Of a stretch of 13,446 bases of DNA, positions 1-10,439 are shown in pieces. The DNA is from Ectocarpus siliculosus (lineage: Eukaryota > Sar > Phaeophyceae > Ectocarpales > Ectocarpaceae). The position numbers were made by a program, and so were the translations under genes. Numbering within the stretch: the first letter of the stretch is position 1; each line of letters starts with the position of its first letter. The notes under the pieces are model-generated. The model made no database searches. It saw only the letters and a list, made by a program, of their open reading frames with translations, and had not been told where the DNA came from. The stretch covers positions 387,161-400,606 of the forward strand of contig FN649745.1 in the NCBI GenBank assembly GCA_000310025.1, read 5' to 3'.

Positions 1-202
1 ATGGAGGGGGGGATGGGGGCGGCGGGCGGCGGGAGGGCCCCGCCGGAGGGGTGGGCGTCGACGCCCACGCCGGCGGCCGCCGGCGCCGACCTCATAACGA
101 CGTTGGGAGATGGTGTTGGCGGCGGGGGGGGGGCAGCAGCGGGGGGGGGGGGGGGCGGCGGAGGGGGCGGCGGCGGCGGCGGCGACGGCGGCGGCGATGG
201 AA
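1..202 (+). CDS. Exon 1: start codon and Gly-rich N-terminus
   Basis: Opens with ATG at base 1 ([10 protein letters not shown]...) and ends at the donor GAA|GTGAGT, leaving one base (phase 1). The tail is almost pure glycine from GGC/GGG codons, with long G runs at about 125-155. The start is taken because the frame is open from base 1 and the phase fits exon 2, where A plus GT makes Ser. Since the window begins exactly here, an in-frame upstream start or further 5' coding sequence cannot be excluded. The sequence is low complexity and probably disordered; no function can be read from it. The G runs make the base count, and so the frame, sensitive to sequencing error. Confidence 0.6.
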
Positions 203-3200
203 GTGAGTCTCCTTCTTCTGTTGAGTTTTTTCTTGGAAAAGCTTGGGCGTCCGTGTTGTACACTCTGGGAGAGTACGGAAAGGGAAACAGCGTGTAGGGT
301 GCTTGAACTGCGCGCCAGAGGCCTTTGCCTCAGCGGTCGCTCGCTGGAGGACACCTGCAGTCCCGTCCGTTCACCATCTCTCGACGCCAAAACGACATCC
401 TCGCTCCACACATGTCTGCGTTTTTTGTTCGCCCGTCTCTCCTCGGCAAACACGCCTCCAAAAATTGTCCGTTCGGGGGCCGTCCTCCCCTAGGTTCGTC
501 TTCATCCGATGATGATGACGAAAAGGACGACGACGAGCCGGACGAGACCCCCCTTATCCTTTACAACGAATCCCCCTCCTCCGAGTCCGAGTGCAGCAGC
601 AGCAGCAGCAGCAGCGACGACGACGGGGAAGAGGACAGCGACGGCGGCCCGCCGGCCCTGGAGTCCTCGTCCAACACCGACAGCGACAAGGGGGCGGGTG
701 CTTCATGGCGAGTACCACTTTGCTCGAAAACGTATTGGTCATTGGGATACAAGGACGCATGCCCCAGTGGTCCCTCTATTTCCGGACAGAAGCGGTAGTT
801 GTATCTGCCTGTGGTAGATTTGCATGTCTCATTTTCGTTCGCGCAGTGGTGGCGCGGTCTTTTGTGGTGTTTGTCTGCGTTGCCCCAAGCGATTAGGCGT
901 GGATACTACACCAGCAGCTGAAACCTACGGCGGTACTTATAGCCTGGTTGGTTTGGAAATTCTCTGGTATTTTCGTCCAGTGTTCCAGGGATGGCCGCAC
1001 TCAACGGATGGTCTAGGGGAGGGAATACGATGGTTTTCCTACGCAAGGGAAGAGCTATGCCCCGTTGGAAAAAAGATTTTCGTTGAACGCTGTGATGTAT
1101 CAAGGTCATGGGGTGCAACGATGCACCGCCCACTTCTCGGTTTTCTCGATTGACCCCGTCCCACCTGACACCATCTCATCCTATCTCCCCCATCGCCACC
1201 ACCTATGCTCCTTAGGGATGCGAGGTCAATGGTCTAGTGGCTACGGCATGCGTTTACATGAGTATGCCCCGTCCTCCACCCTCTCTGCCCCCGCCCACGC
1301 GTTATCCATCTACCTTTGTAACCCCATGACAGTGGCGGCACTCTGTACTCGGAGTACGTGCTGGCGCGGGAGGGGCACCCGGGCCCTACGGCGTCGATGG
1401 CTTTCTGGCGGGACAAGAAGCACTCCACCAGCGCTGTCTTCACCGACTTCTTCGTGCAAAAGGTCGGTTGCTGTTGGCGTTGTCAGGTACTGTACCTCTC
1501 TTTCCTCTCTCCGGCGTACCGGTGCTCTAACGAGCAAGGGGGGTGTGGAGGTCGCGCCTTTATTCGGCGATGGCGGCGTCTGGTTGCCATCAACGTAAAG
1601 TCTGGCTTGCGTGTGGTAGTACATGACAGACCCCAACGTCAGAATCTAGATAGGAGGTAAGACATTTCGGCCTGTGTTCCTCTTCAAATTCAGGAGAGAT
1701 TCAGCTCAACTCTGCTATCCCCGACCCTTGGTGATGTGAGAGCTTGGTCCGGTGAGAACCCGGCGTGCTCCGGCCCGACTTTGTAGGGACGCGAGATCAA
1801 TGGTCTAACGACTACGGCATGCACGACCATGAGTACAACCCCAGACCCACGTCGTGGCTGTCGTTTGCCCCGCACGGAGAAAAATGAACACGTGAACCTG
1901 GTGCGCATGCTTCGTGTACTAAATGAACGTTTCTTGCCTATTGGCCAATTCTGTGGTCGAACGGCGGTGGAAGTTGCAAGCTACACCAAAAGAGAATCGC
2001 GGAGTACGGACCACTTACGACCGTTTCTCGTGCCTTTCGAACCGGTGTCTAGGTGGTGAGGGGGAGGCCGATCCCTCACGTGGGCACGGCGCTGTTCCTG
2101 AAGGACTTCCCGAGCGGGTTTCCGGAGTTCGTGAGCTGCGTTGGCCAGATGAAGCCGGCCAAGTTCAAGGAAACCTCGGGTAAGCCCCCAGCCACCGCCG
2201 CTGCCACCGCTGCTGCTGCCGCTGCTGCTGTGGCACGGTTGCTAGCCTTGCCGCCGCTGCTACGATGCACTTTGTTTGATTTCTTCTTTTGCTCTGGGTC
2301 TGCTGCTGCAGGGTCGGGGGCGTTTCTGATTTTGGTAGTGTTGCTGCGGCTTTCTGCTCACCGCTGCTGTCTCGGCTGCTGTTGCAGCTGTTTGGAACTA
2401 CTGCTGTTGCGCGCGGCTACGGCCTTGGCTTCGGAGGCGCCGCTGATGCTACTATCATGCTGCTGTCGCTGCCGTCGCTGTCGAAAATCCCCATTCGGTT
2501 GCTTGGGCCTTGAGGGGGGGAGGGGGGCTGCCTGTGTGCCGCATCGTGCGTGATGATGAGCCCGACAAAACAAAACAAACTTGAGCAACAATAACGACAA
2601 CAACAAAAACAACGACAGGCCTTGATGTCCCGCACGGATTCTACGAGTACGCCCGGGACGCGGCTAGCCGCAACGCTAAGTTGATGATGGCAAAGGTGAG
2701 AAGAGAGAGGGCGGGGGGGGGGAACGGAAATGTATAGGGCTGTCGTTTGCGCGAGTAGCGGTGCTTGAGAATGGACGGGAGGATCGATCGGTGTGTAGTG
2801 GTGGGAGGTGACTTTGCAGTTGTGTGCCCCCCTCCGCGTAACGATAGTTCTGTGGTCAGCCTTTCGTTTGTGGCAAGATGAGATAGTTGTGTTGGAAGTG
2901 GGCGATGACTTGCGGGGCTTGGTTCGGTGGTAGACAGTGCCATTTTGGCCTGATGTGCATGGTCTTACGTGTCAGGTGGTCTACGCACTGCTGTGTTGCC
3001 AGAGCTTGGTGCCCGTGGTTACAGAGTAGACGTGTGTACTTGATACACGGTGCCCATCTGTGTTGCTGTCTTTTCGCGGTTTCGCGAGCCGGGGATCTAG
3101 GGTACATGTCCACGAGCAGTGGCGAACCATGTCCTAATCGACATCGATGCCACAACCACCGCCCTGCGACGGCACGCTCCGACAGCTCAGGAAACACCGC

Positions 3201-6200
3201 TACTATTGACCTTCTTGTGACTGTCCCCTCTCCCCCGCCACCAGAGAAGCCAGCGGAAGTCCAAGCCCCGGAGCGGCCCCACAGACAGCGGCAAGAGGGT
3301 CACCAGCGGCGGCGGAGAAGGCGGAGAAGGCCCAGTGGACAGTGCCAGCGGCGCCGGCGGCGCGACCATCGCAAGGGCGATGCGGTGCGACTTCGAGTCG
3401 ATCGCGAACCTTCGGCGGGAGGCAAGCTCGACCATCGCGGCCCTCGAGTCGAAGGCGAGTTGGCGTTACGGTGGTGGGCCTCCTAGTAGGGAATATGGTC
3501 GTTGTGCAAGACTGAGTTGCCGGTGTTGGTCGGGGTGCAGCTGTGCCATGGGAAGTTGTGGTATACTGAAGCCAAAATTTACGGAATCAGATGAGAGTAT
3601 TTGGCCGCCTTTGTCGGCACGCCTTAAACATTGAGGTGAAAATTATGTAGGGTGTGCATTTAGTTAAAAAAAAAATGATACGTAGTATTGTATATTTTTG
3701 GGATTTGTGAAGGCCAAGTCAAACCATTAGACTAGTCAGCGAAGACAAGCCTAATAACTTATTTTCGGCTTCTCTAGGTCACTATACAGGGATTGTCGCT
3801 CTACAGCGCTGTATCGAGACAATACCTACCACTTGCTCGGTGCTTTGTGCCATCCCTTTCAGAGGTCCGGAGAGCTGATGACGAGTAGAGCATCTCATGT
3901 CTACTCCCTCTTCCGCAATCCTGGTGCAGTTGGTACTCCCACCAACCCCCGCTCCCGCACAAAGACCAATGCTACGTACATATCATGCCGCCTCTGCTCC
4001 TTACCGCCGCCAACCCCCCTCCCTGCCAAACAACAGCCGCTGACGGTCTTTCCACCGCCTACGTTCCTTACATCCGTGTACCCGGCCCGTCCAACGTAAA
4101 ACAAAATTAAAGATGCGCGTGACTCTGGAGGCCCTGGAGCAAGCCCTCGACCGCGAGAAGGCGCGAAACGCGAAGTGTCTCGCGGCGGCTCAGAAGGAAG
4201 CCACCGACGCAAAGGCCGCCGCCAAGGCGAAGGTCGTGGAGGCTGTTGCGGCCGCCGAGGTTGAAGCGCTCAGCCGCGGGCAGGATGGATCGGGAGGGAG
4301 GTATCTGCAAATAGTTTGTACGGTCTGCTGGGGGGGTGGGGGGGGGTCGGGTTCTGTGTGCGGTAATTGTGGCAAGGTTTTCCTGGAAATCCCTTTTTTT
4401 TTTTTTTTCGTGTCTGCTTGGAAGGTAGGGTTCAAGGGCTACAATAGATGGATAAACTCTTTGGCTCTTCGACTCTCAGGAGGACTGTTTCTTTGCGAAG
4501 GGAACACTGCTGCTTGTGTGCTCGGCATGCTTCGGTGGCTTGATTCCACCGCAAGCTCCCTATTAGTAGACGTTGTTTCAGTTTGTGTTGTTGCTTTGTT
4601 GTGTTTGTTGTTGATAATTGTGTTGACAATGGAGATTCTTTTGTGGCCTCTCCGCCTGGACTTCCATCACGGAATCCTCATCTTGGAAGGCTGCCACACA
4701 GAAAACTGCATCTAAACCACCGAAGCTTCGTCGATCACACCCCAACTAGGGTCTCCGACAGCTTTCTATGATATTTGCCGCCCGTTTTCCGCCAATGGTC
4801 TAACCACCAAGGCAGGCAAAACGTGAGTACGCCCCCCCCCCCCCCTCCCTTTTTTTGTTCCAGCTTTTCCATCCCGGAGGCGCTGGAGCGCGCGGAAGCC
4901 CTGAAGAAACGTGCGAACACTGTTCTCGCGGACACGAGATACCCCGAGGCGGTGGAGCAGTACACGCTAGGGATCAAGGTGCGCGCACTCCCTTCCTGCG
5001 ACCCATCTGCCTACAGTAGCTCTCCTTGAGGCTGATGGGGGGGGGGTCTGCCGATTTTTTATGAGGCGGGGGGGTGCGAAGCTGGGCGTCGAGAAGCGGG
5101 ACAATTTTGTTGTCCTGGGCACAAGGAAAATCTGTGCACGTCTCTTTGCGTTAGGTGGGAGTGTTCGGTTATCTACAGCAGCGTTCAAGTCGGGTTGTGT
5201 GAGTCCTTATCTAGCCCCCTTTCCTCTCTGGAGGAGTAGGTGGCGTTGTTACCTTTGGCCATACACGAAGAAGAAATTAACGAAAGCATGCGCCTCACTG
5301 CTGTTACTGACTTTCCTGTCCCTTGGTGTGGCAACGACCTCCTTGGACGTACCTGTTCCCACCGCTTACTGTCTGTTTGCTTCTCTTTGGTTCCGTGCCC
5401 CCCTCCCCCTGCGTCACCCCCCTCGAACTAAATAGGTGCTGGAGGTGCACGTCAAGCCGGCGCCTTGGGCAGACCAGGGCAGCAGCGGGTCGCAGAGCGA
5501 CAGCGACGAATCGGAAGAGGAGGAGGAGGAGGAAGGAGAGACGGGCGAGGACAAGGACAAGGTTGCCGCGAGGGAGATGCTGCTAATCCTCCTCTGCAAC
5601 CGGTCGGTCGCGCACCTCAAGTGAGATGAGAGGGGGGGGGGGTGTACTCATAGTCGTGCATGCCGTAGTCGTTAGACCATTGACCTCGCATCCCTACAAA
5701 GCCGGGACGGAGCACGCCGGGTTCTCACCGGACCAGGCTCTCACATCACCAAGCGCGAAGCGCCGTGAGGTATTTGGCGAGTCGCATGAAGGGTGAGCTG
5801 CATCCTGCTACGGGTGTTCGGCATCTTGTGCTTACCTCCTTGCGTACGGATGACAGCTACGTATGACTTAGTTTATTTTCTGGTGCTTTCACTTCCAGAG
5901 ACAGTTGTAAGCACTGTGTAACTGCCTCGAGGATGCTTGACCATTTTAACACAACGTGGTGCGATCATCCCCCTTGCGCGGAGTGAGGGTTCTCCACCCC
6001 GCACAACATGATCTACTCGACCACCATTATGGTTACCGCCAAAAAAAAAAAAAACGAGGTAAAAAAACAAAAAACGGTAACCTGGTTGCCGAGTTCACGA
6101 AGTGAATTGGCTTGTTTTACAACGTCGTTGCCAAGCGACGAAAACCCAATCCCGATGGCAAACACCGGGGGGGGCGGCTTGTTTTACAACGTCGTTGCCA

Positions 6201-9200
6201 AGCGACGAAAACCCAAACCCCGATGGCAAACACCGAGGGGGGGGTGAGGCGCTTGAATTTGTTCAAAAGGGAAGGGGTGCATAGTACCTTGGGATACCTT
6301 GGGATGCTGTTGGCATGTACGTGCAGTAGTTGGCCGGTTTTGGAATGTGGAATGCCCGGCAAGGATCGCGCTACAACATCCCCGCGGCGTATTTATGCAA
6401 GCAGCCGTGTTTGCAATGTGTTGTTGTCTGGGGCGCCGGTCGCACTCTGCCTCTGCCAACAATATCTACCTTTTGAGTGGCGTGGTTCTGTAACGACGAC
6501 CGGTTCTGAATCCCGCAAGCGAGAGAAGCAACAGTGCTAACGTGCCGGGGGTGGCTCTGTTGCCCCTCCGTTATCATTTACTAGTATTGGCCCTGGCTGG
6601 ATAGGCGCAAAACGATCAATATATATATATATTTGTCCTTGCTCCCTTTGCGGTTGGAATGAGGGTGATTGCGCCCCCTCTCGGCATCCCCCGCCAAAGC
6701 ATCAATTAATTCTCTTTATAACATCGTCGACGGGTGACAAAGGGCCGTCTCGTTTGCGATACGTGGCGTGCGGGGCTCGTGGTGACAACCGTTACTTTTT
6801 ATCGCTCTCGGCAGGTGGGGAAATCTCGGCAGCGCCAAGGCGGACGCTCAGCGGGCGCTGGACTTAGACCCGCACCACATCAAGGCCTACTTCCGCAGGG
6901 CGGCCGCACACAAGCAGGTTCGATCTTGATACCATGTTCGGCGGCGCGAGTCGCCGTGATTTGTCACCCTACGGCATTCTTGAATCTGTGGTGCTGGTTC
7001 AGACCAGACCAGTATTGCGCTCGGGCGTATCTGCGCCATAACCTAACCTGACTCCCCTCGTCGGCTTTGCGCACCGTCATCCCGCCGAGTTCGCGGTCGG
7101 TGCATACCGGAACGCCCAGCCGCGCCGTACAGACCGCGAAGGAAAGAAAGGCCGTGTCTGGCCTGGGGGACGAGGCATCTTTCTTTGCCCTCTCAACTCC
7201 ACTTGCACATGTGCCTCGTTCCCTGGCCTCTCTTTCCTTCGCGGTCTGTACGGTGCGGCTGGGCGTTCCGGTGTTGTTGTTGTTGTTTATCACATTAGCT
7301 CTATAGTCCACAAAAATGGGGAGCCCGTGGTCGCAAAACCGGCACATACGACGACACCGCGTGGAAACAAAACAAAAATAGGGTACAAACCACTCGGAAA
7401 AAGAAAACAAAATGATAGAAACAAAAGAACAGCTACCGCACCGACCGGTCGAGAAAAGAGCCCTCGGAAACCGATCAAAAGAAAACAAAGCATAATAAAG
7501 ATAAAAATAAAAGGAGGACGCTTCCCACACCCCTGCCTAAAAAATCAAAGGGTAACGTACCAGCACCAGACACTACGCACCAGGGCATGGGAGTAATGGA
7601 GGCAACAGAACAAAGAGGCGGCAGATAGGCAGACAGCCAGATATATAAGAGCAAAAGCACCAGCAAAAGGGAGATCAAGGTACCCAACAAGGCAGAGTAG
7701 GCAGGGAGGACATGAAAAAAGAAGCACAGCACAGAGGCCGGAGGCAATACAAAGGGCATACAGGAGTATAGCACACAGCAGGGAGGAGAGCAAGGCGCAA
7801 CAACATCAGCCGGGTACACAGTTCGCCACAAGTGCTGCCTCGGCCGCCTTACTCGCTTCTACAGCAGTGCCCGGTCGCCGTTTCTAACCCCCCCACCGCC
7901 GCTTCCCCGACTCTCTTTCTCTTCGGTCCCGAGATGGCCTTACTCTCCGCTTCTGCTTCCCTCGCGCGCTGGCGCTTCGCGGACGCTTCCGCCTCCTGTC
8001 TGTGCCATTTCCTCATGAACCATGCCGCCCCGTCCTCGACCTTGTTGTACCACGCCTCCGGGTCCTTGACGCTCTCTTTCCATGTCCCCCCTTCCTTTTC
8101 GTCTCCCATGTTGAAGGCCACGAGGTCCTCTCCTAGACGAGACACCCAGTCGCTCTCCTGCCCGCCCCGGTATCCCACCCCCCCCGCCATCGCTCCTAGC
8201 AGCATGCGCTTGGGGAGGCGGTTGTCCTCCATGCGTATAACAAAGCCCGCGAAACACAGTCTCCGTTTGCGCACGGTGGGCCTCGATGGTTTCCTCGCAG
8301 CCGGCCTGGATGACAGGGGGCGGTCTGAGCGTTTCCGCTTGCTCCAGCCGATGCACCGTGTCAGGAACTGGCGGTGGGTCCCATTGAGCTTCGTGTAGTG
8401 CTCCGCTGTTAGGCTCCACGAGGTGCACCCGTATAGGAGAGTCTCCACCACTTCAGCCTGGAGTAGCCGGATCTTGAGCTGGCGGTCGGCCCGTCGCCTG
8501 TCGTACATCGAAGCACTGTTCCGGCGGTAGCACTTCCACGCTCGGCATCTGCGGTTCGTGATCTCCCGGTCGGCCTTCCCGTCCGCGCAGATGGTACGTC
8601 CGAGGTACACGAACCGATCTGTCTGCTTGTACGTCTGGCCGGCGGCGCTGACCGTGAACGGGCGTTCCTCGATCCCTTTCGGCAGCATGCACATGATCTC
8701 CGTCCTTTGGCTCCGATACCATCAGTCCGAACAGGCCGGCCACGCGCACGATGACCGACATGATCTTCTCGAGACTCTCCGGCGAGCGCGAGACGATGGC
8801 CGGCCGCGTCGTCAGCGTAGAGCATGGCCCACAGGGCCTCCACGTCCGTCACCACCGCCGTCTTCTTCCCCGCCGACCTGCCCTTCTTGCCCCGTGTACT
8901 CAGCTTGTGTCCCGATCTTGACCATGTCCGCCGTCACCTTGGGGTCCTTGTGTCGAACTCGGCCACGGCGACCATGAGCATCGCGGCAAAGAACAAGTTG
9001 AACAGCAGCGGGGCCAGGTTGCACCCCTGTCGGAGGCCTTGCCCCACGTCGAACCATTCCGAGTACTGCCCGTCGTCCGTTCGGACGCGGCGCCCTCATG
9101 CCCTCGTGGAAGTGGCGAATGACCGCCGGCATCTTCGGGGGGGCGCCGAAGCGTCGGAGCACGTCCCACAGTAGGTCTCGGTCCACCGAATCAATCGTAC

Positions 9201-10408
9201 GCCTTGGTGACGTCGACGAAGCGCGCGAAGACCGCAGCACTCTTCTTCCTCGCGAGCTCATGGAGCCGCTGGATCGCGAACAGCATGTCGAGCGTCGAGC
9301 GGTGTGGGCGGAAAACGCTCTGCTCCTCCGGGAGGATGCCCTCTCGCTCGCAGTAGTGGCTCAGTCGGGTAGCGACGACCTTAAGCAGCACCTTGCCGGC
9401 GTGTGCGACGAGAGAGATGCCCCGGTAGTTGCCGCACTCCATCGGTGTGCACCAACCCCGAACTCGGCGGGATGACGGTGCGAAGAGCCGACGGGGGGGA
9501 GTCCTGCAGAACCAATCGGGTGGATATGAATGTTGCTGGCAAAATAAAAAAATAGAGACGCATGCGACCTATGGTGATGACTCAAGGTGTGCCTGAACGA
9601 TTTTAGAGATAGTTACGGGAAAATTTTCGTCACATGGCAGCTATACAAGTGCGTATATCACCATGTATTTTCCAACTTTATTTACGGAAGATATCACACC
9701 CCGTGAGGTCAGGACGCGTGTGATCACGGAGCCCATCTTACCACCACCCCGGTGATGACTCAGCAAGGAACGTGCCCAAAACACCCTCGTGCGCGGGGGA
9801 ACCACCCCGTAAGCGGTCCTTCAACGCAACAACCAAAATGATGCCTCCCAACACTAGCTCCCCGGAACAGAACGTCTTAACAGGTAGTAGCTGGCAGTGT
9901 TGTCCACTCGTACGTTTAGCAGTCCCTGTGCTCCAGCACTGATGATGCTTCAACGTGATCGGGCGCAAACGGAATGTCCTGCGAGCAGCTGCCTTCTCTC
10001 GGTGCGCATGACTCCTCTTCTATACGCACGCAGACATCCTCTTTGGCACATAATAATAAATGCTCACTTCTCATCAACTCCAATAAACACCAATTTCAGA
10101 CTCCTCCCCCCTTAGGTTGGATCCATCTGAAATACTCGCCTTTTTTTCAATGCTTTCTTTGTGGCCAGCGGTAGTGATGGATGAAACGAATAAACTTGGG
10201 GGTCACATGCATTGGTCATGCGAGTACATATGCTTGTTGCGCTCGCGCGGTTTATGTATGCACTGGCAGGCGGAGCGTTTCCGCGAGGCCCTGGCCGACC
10301 TGAGGTACATCCTGAGGCTCGAGCCTCCCCCGCGGAAGGGGGTGGCGGTGAGCAAGGACATCCTCGACGTGCAGAGGATGGCCAAAGAATGCGAGCAGAA
10401 GGTGAACG

Positions 10409-10439
<31 letters not shown>

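Larger units (their letters stand above)
5621..6814 (+). other. Intron 9
   Basis: 1194 bases, GTGAGA ... CGGCAG. It holds the inverted dispersed repeat (5641-5753), a 67-base tandem duplication (6109-6242), a 10-base direct repeat ACCTTGGGAT (about 6287-6306) and a short (AT)n run (about 6619-6631). No coding exon is seen inside. Confidence 0.7.
7272..9504 (-). mobile_element. Degenerate, 5'-truncated non-LTR (LINE-type) retrotransposon
   Basis: Lies antisense in intron 10. In element orientation: a fragment of the RT N-terminal region, the RT palm motifs, the C-terminal region typical of non-LTR RTs ([12 protein letters not shown]..., [34 protein letters not shown]), a stop, a pyrimidine-rich 3' UTR of about 560 bases and an (AAC)n tail at about 7272-7286. 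No endonuclease or gag-like ORF is seen, so the 5' part is missing. No target-site duplication could be identified. The clade is undecided. Confidence 0.8.
6918..10269 (+). other. Intron 10, enlarged by a retrotransposon
   Basis: 3352 bases, GTTCGA ... TGGCAG, five to ten times the other introns. About 2.4 kb of it is a minus-strand non-LTR element and its flanking hairpin. In 9505-10269 nothing is recognised beyond an A/T-rich tract and two loosely similar GGTGATGACTCA motifs (about 9570 and 9751). Confidence 0.8.

Noticed and set aside
325-493. Coding extension upstream of exon 2 in the same frame
   Set aside because: It is open by chance. The acceptor CCCCTAG at 493 joins exon 1 in phase, and the upstream residues have no matching composition.
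1213-1270. tRNA gene or tRNA-derived SINE, because TGGTCTAGTGG resembles a Pol III A box
   Set aside because: No B box lies downstream on the same strand, and no acceptor or anticodon stem can be drawn. The GGTTCTCACC-like B-box resemblance in the long copies is on the opposite strand.
2053-2553. A 166-codon open frame as one large exon
   Set aside because: The first 42 codons fit the gene. The rest is CTG/GCC triplet composition giving Ala/Leu/Cys runs, and the donor GG|GTAAGC gives a perfect phase match to exon 5.
2887-3486. A 199-codon plus-strand frame
   Set aside because: It overlaps exon 6 in another frame and gives Arg/Gln-rich out-of-frame sequence. Splice phase and helix continuity support the other frame.
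6112-6540. A 142-codon frame over the tandem repeat
   Set aside because: The period of 67 is not a multiple of three, so the two repeat units read in different frames. No acceptor/donor pair makes it part of the gene.
6964-7530. Minus-strand 188-codon frame
   Set aside because: It crosses the hairpin, the (AAC)n tail and the UTR. Its repeated [12 protein letters not shown]-type words are just the two arms of the inverted repeat read in one frame.
7475-7831. Minus-strand 118-codon frame with hydrophobic Leu/Phe runs, like a membrane protein
   Set aside because: It lies in the pyrimidine-rich 3' UTR of the retrotransposon. The hydrophobicity follows from T/C-rich codons, adjacent frames look similar, and there is no motif or conserved charge pattern.
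7050-9503. DNA transposon with terminal inverted repeats
   Set aside because: The inverted ends are RT coding sequence, the interior is a non-LTR RT, and no transposase motif is visible.
7849-9504. Group II intron or bacterial-type retron RT
   Set aside because: The motif set with GLRQGC, YADD and the non-LTR C-terminal signature, plus the microsatellite tail and nuclear intron setting, fit a LINE-type element. No maturase domain or intron RNA structure is seen.
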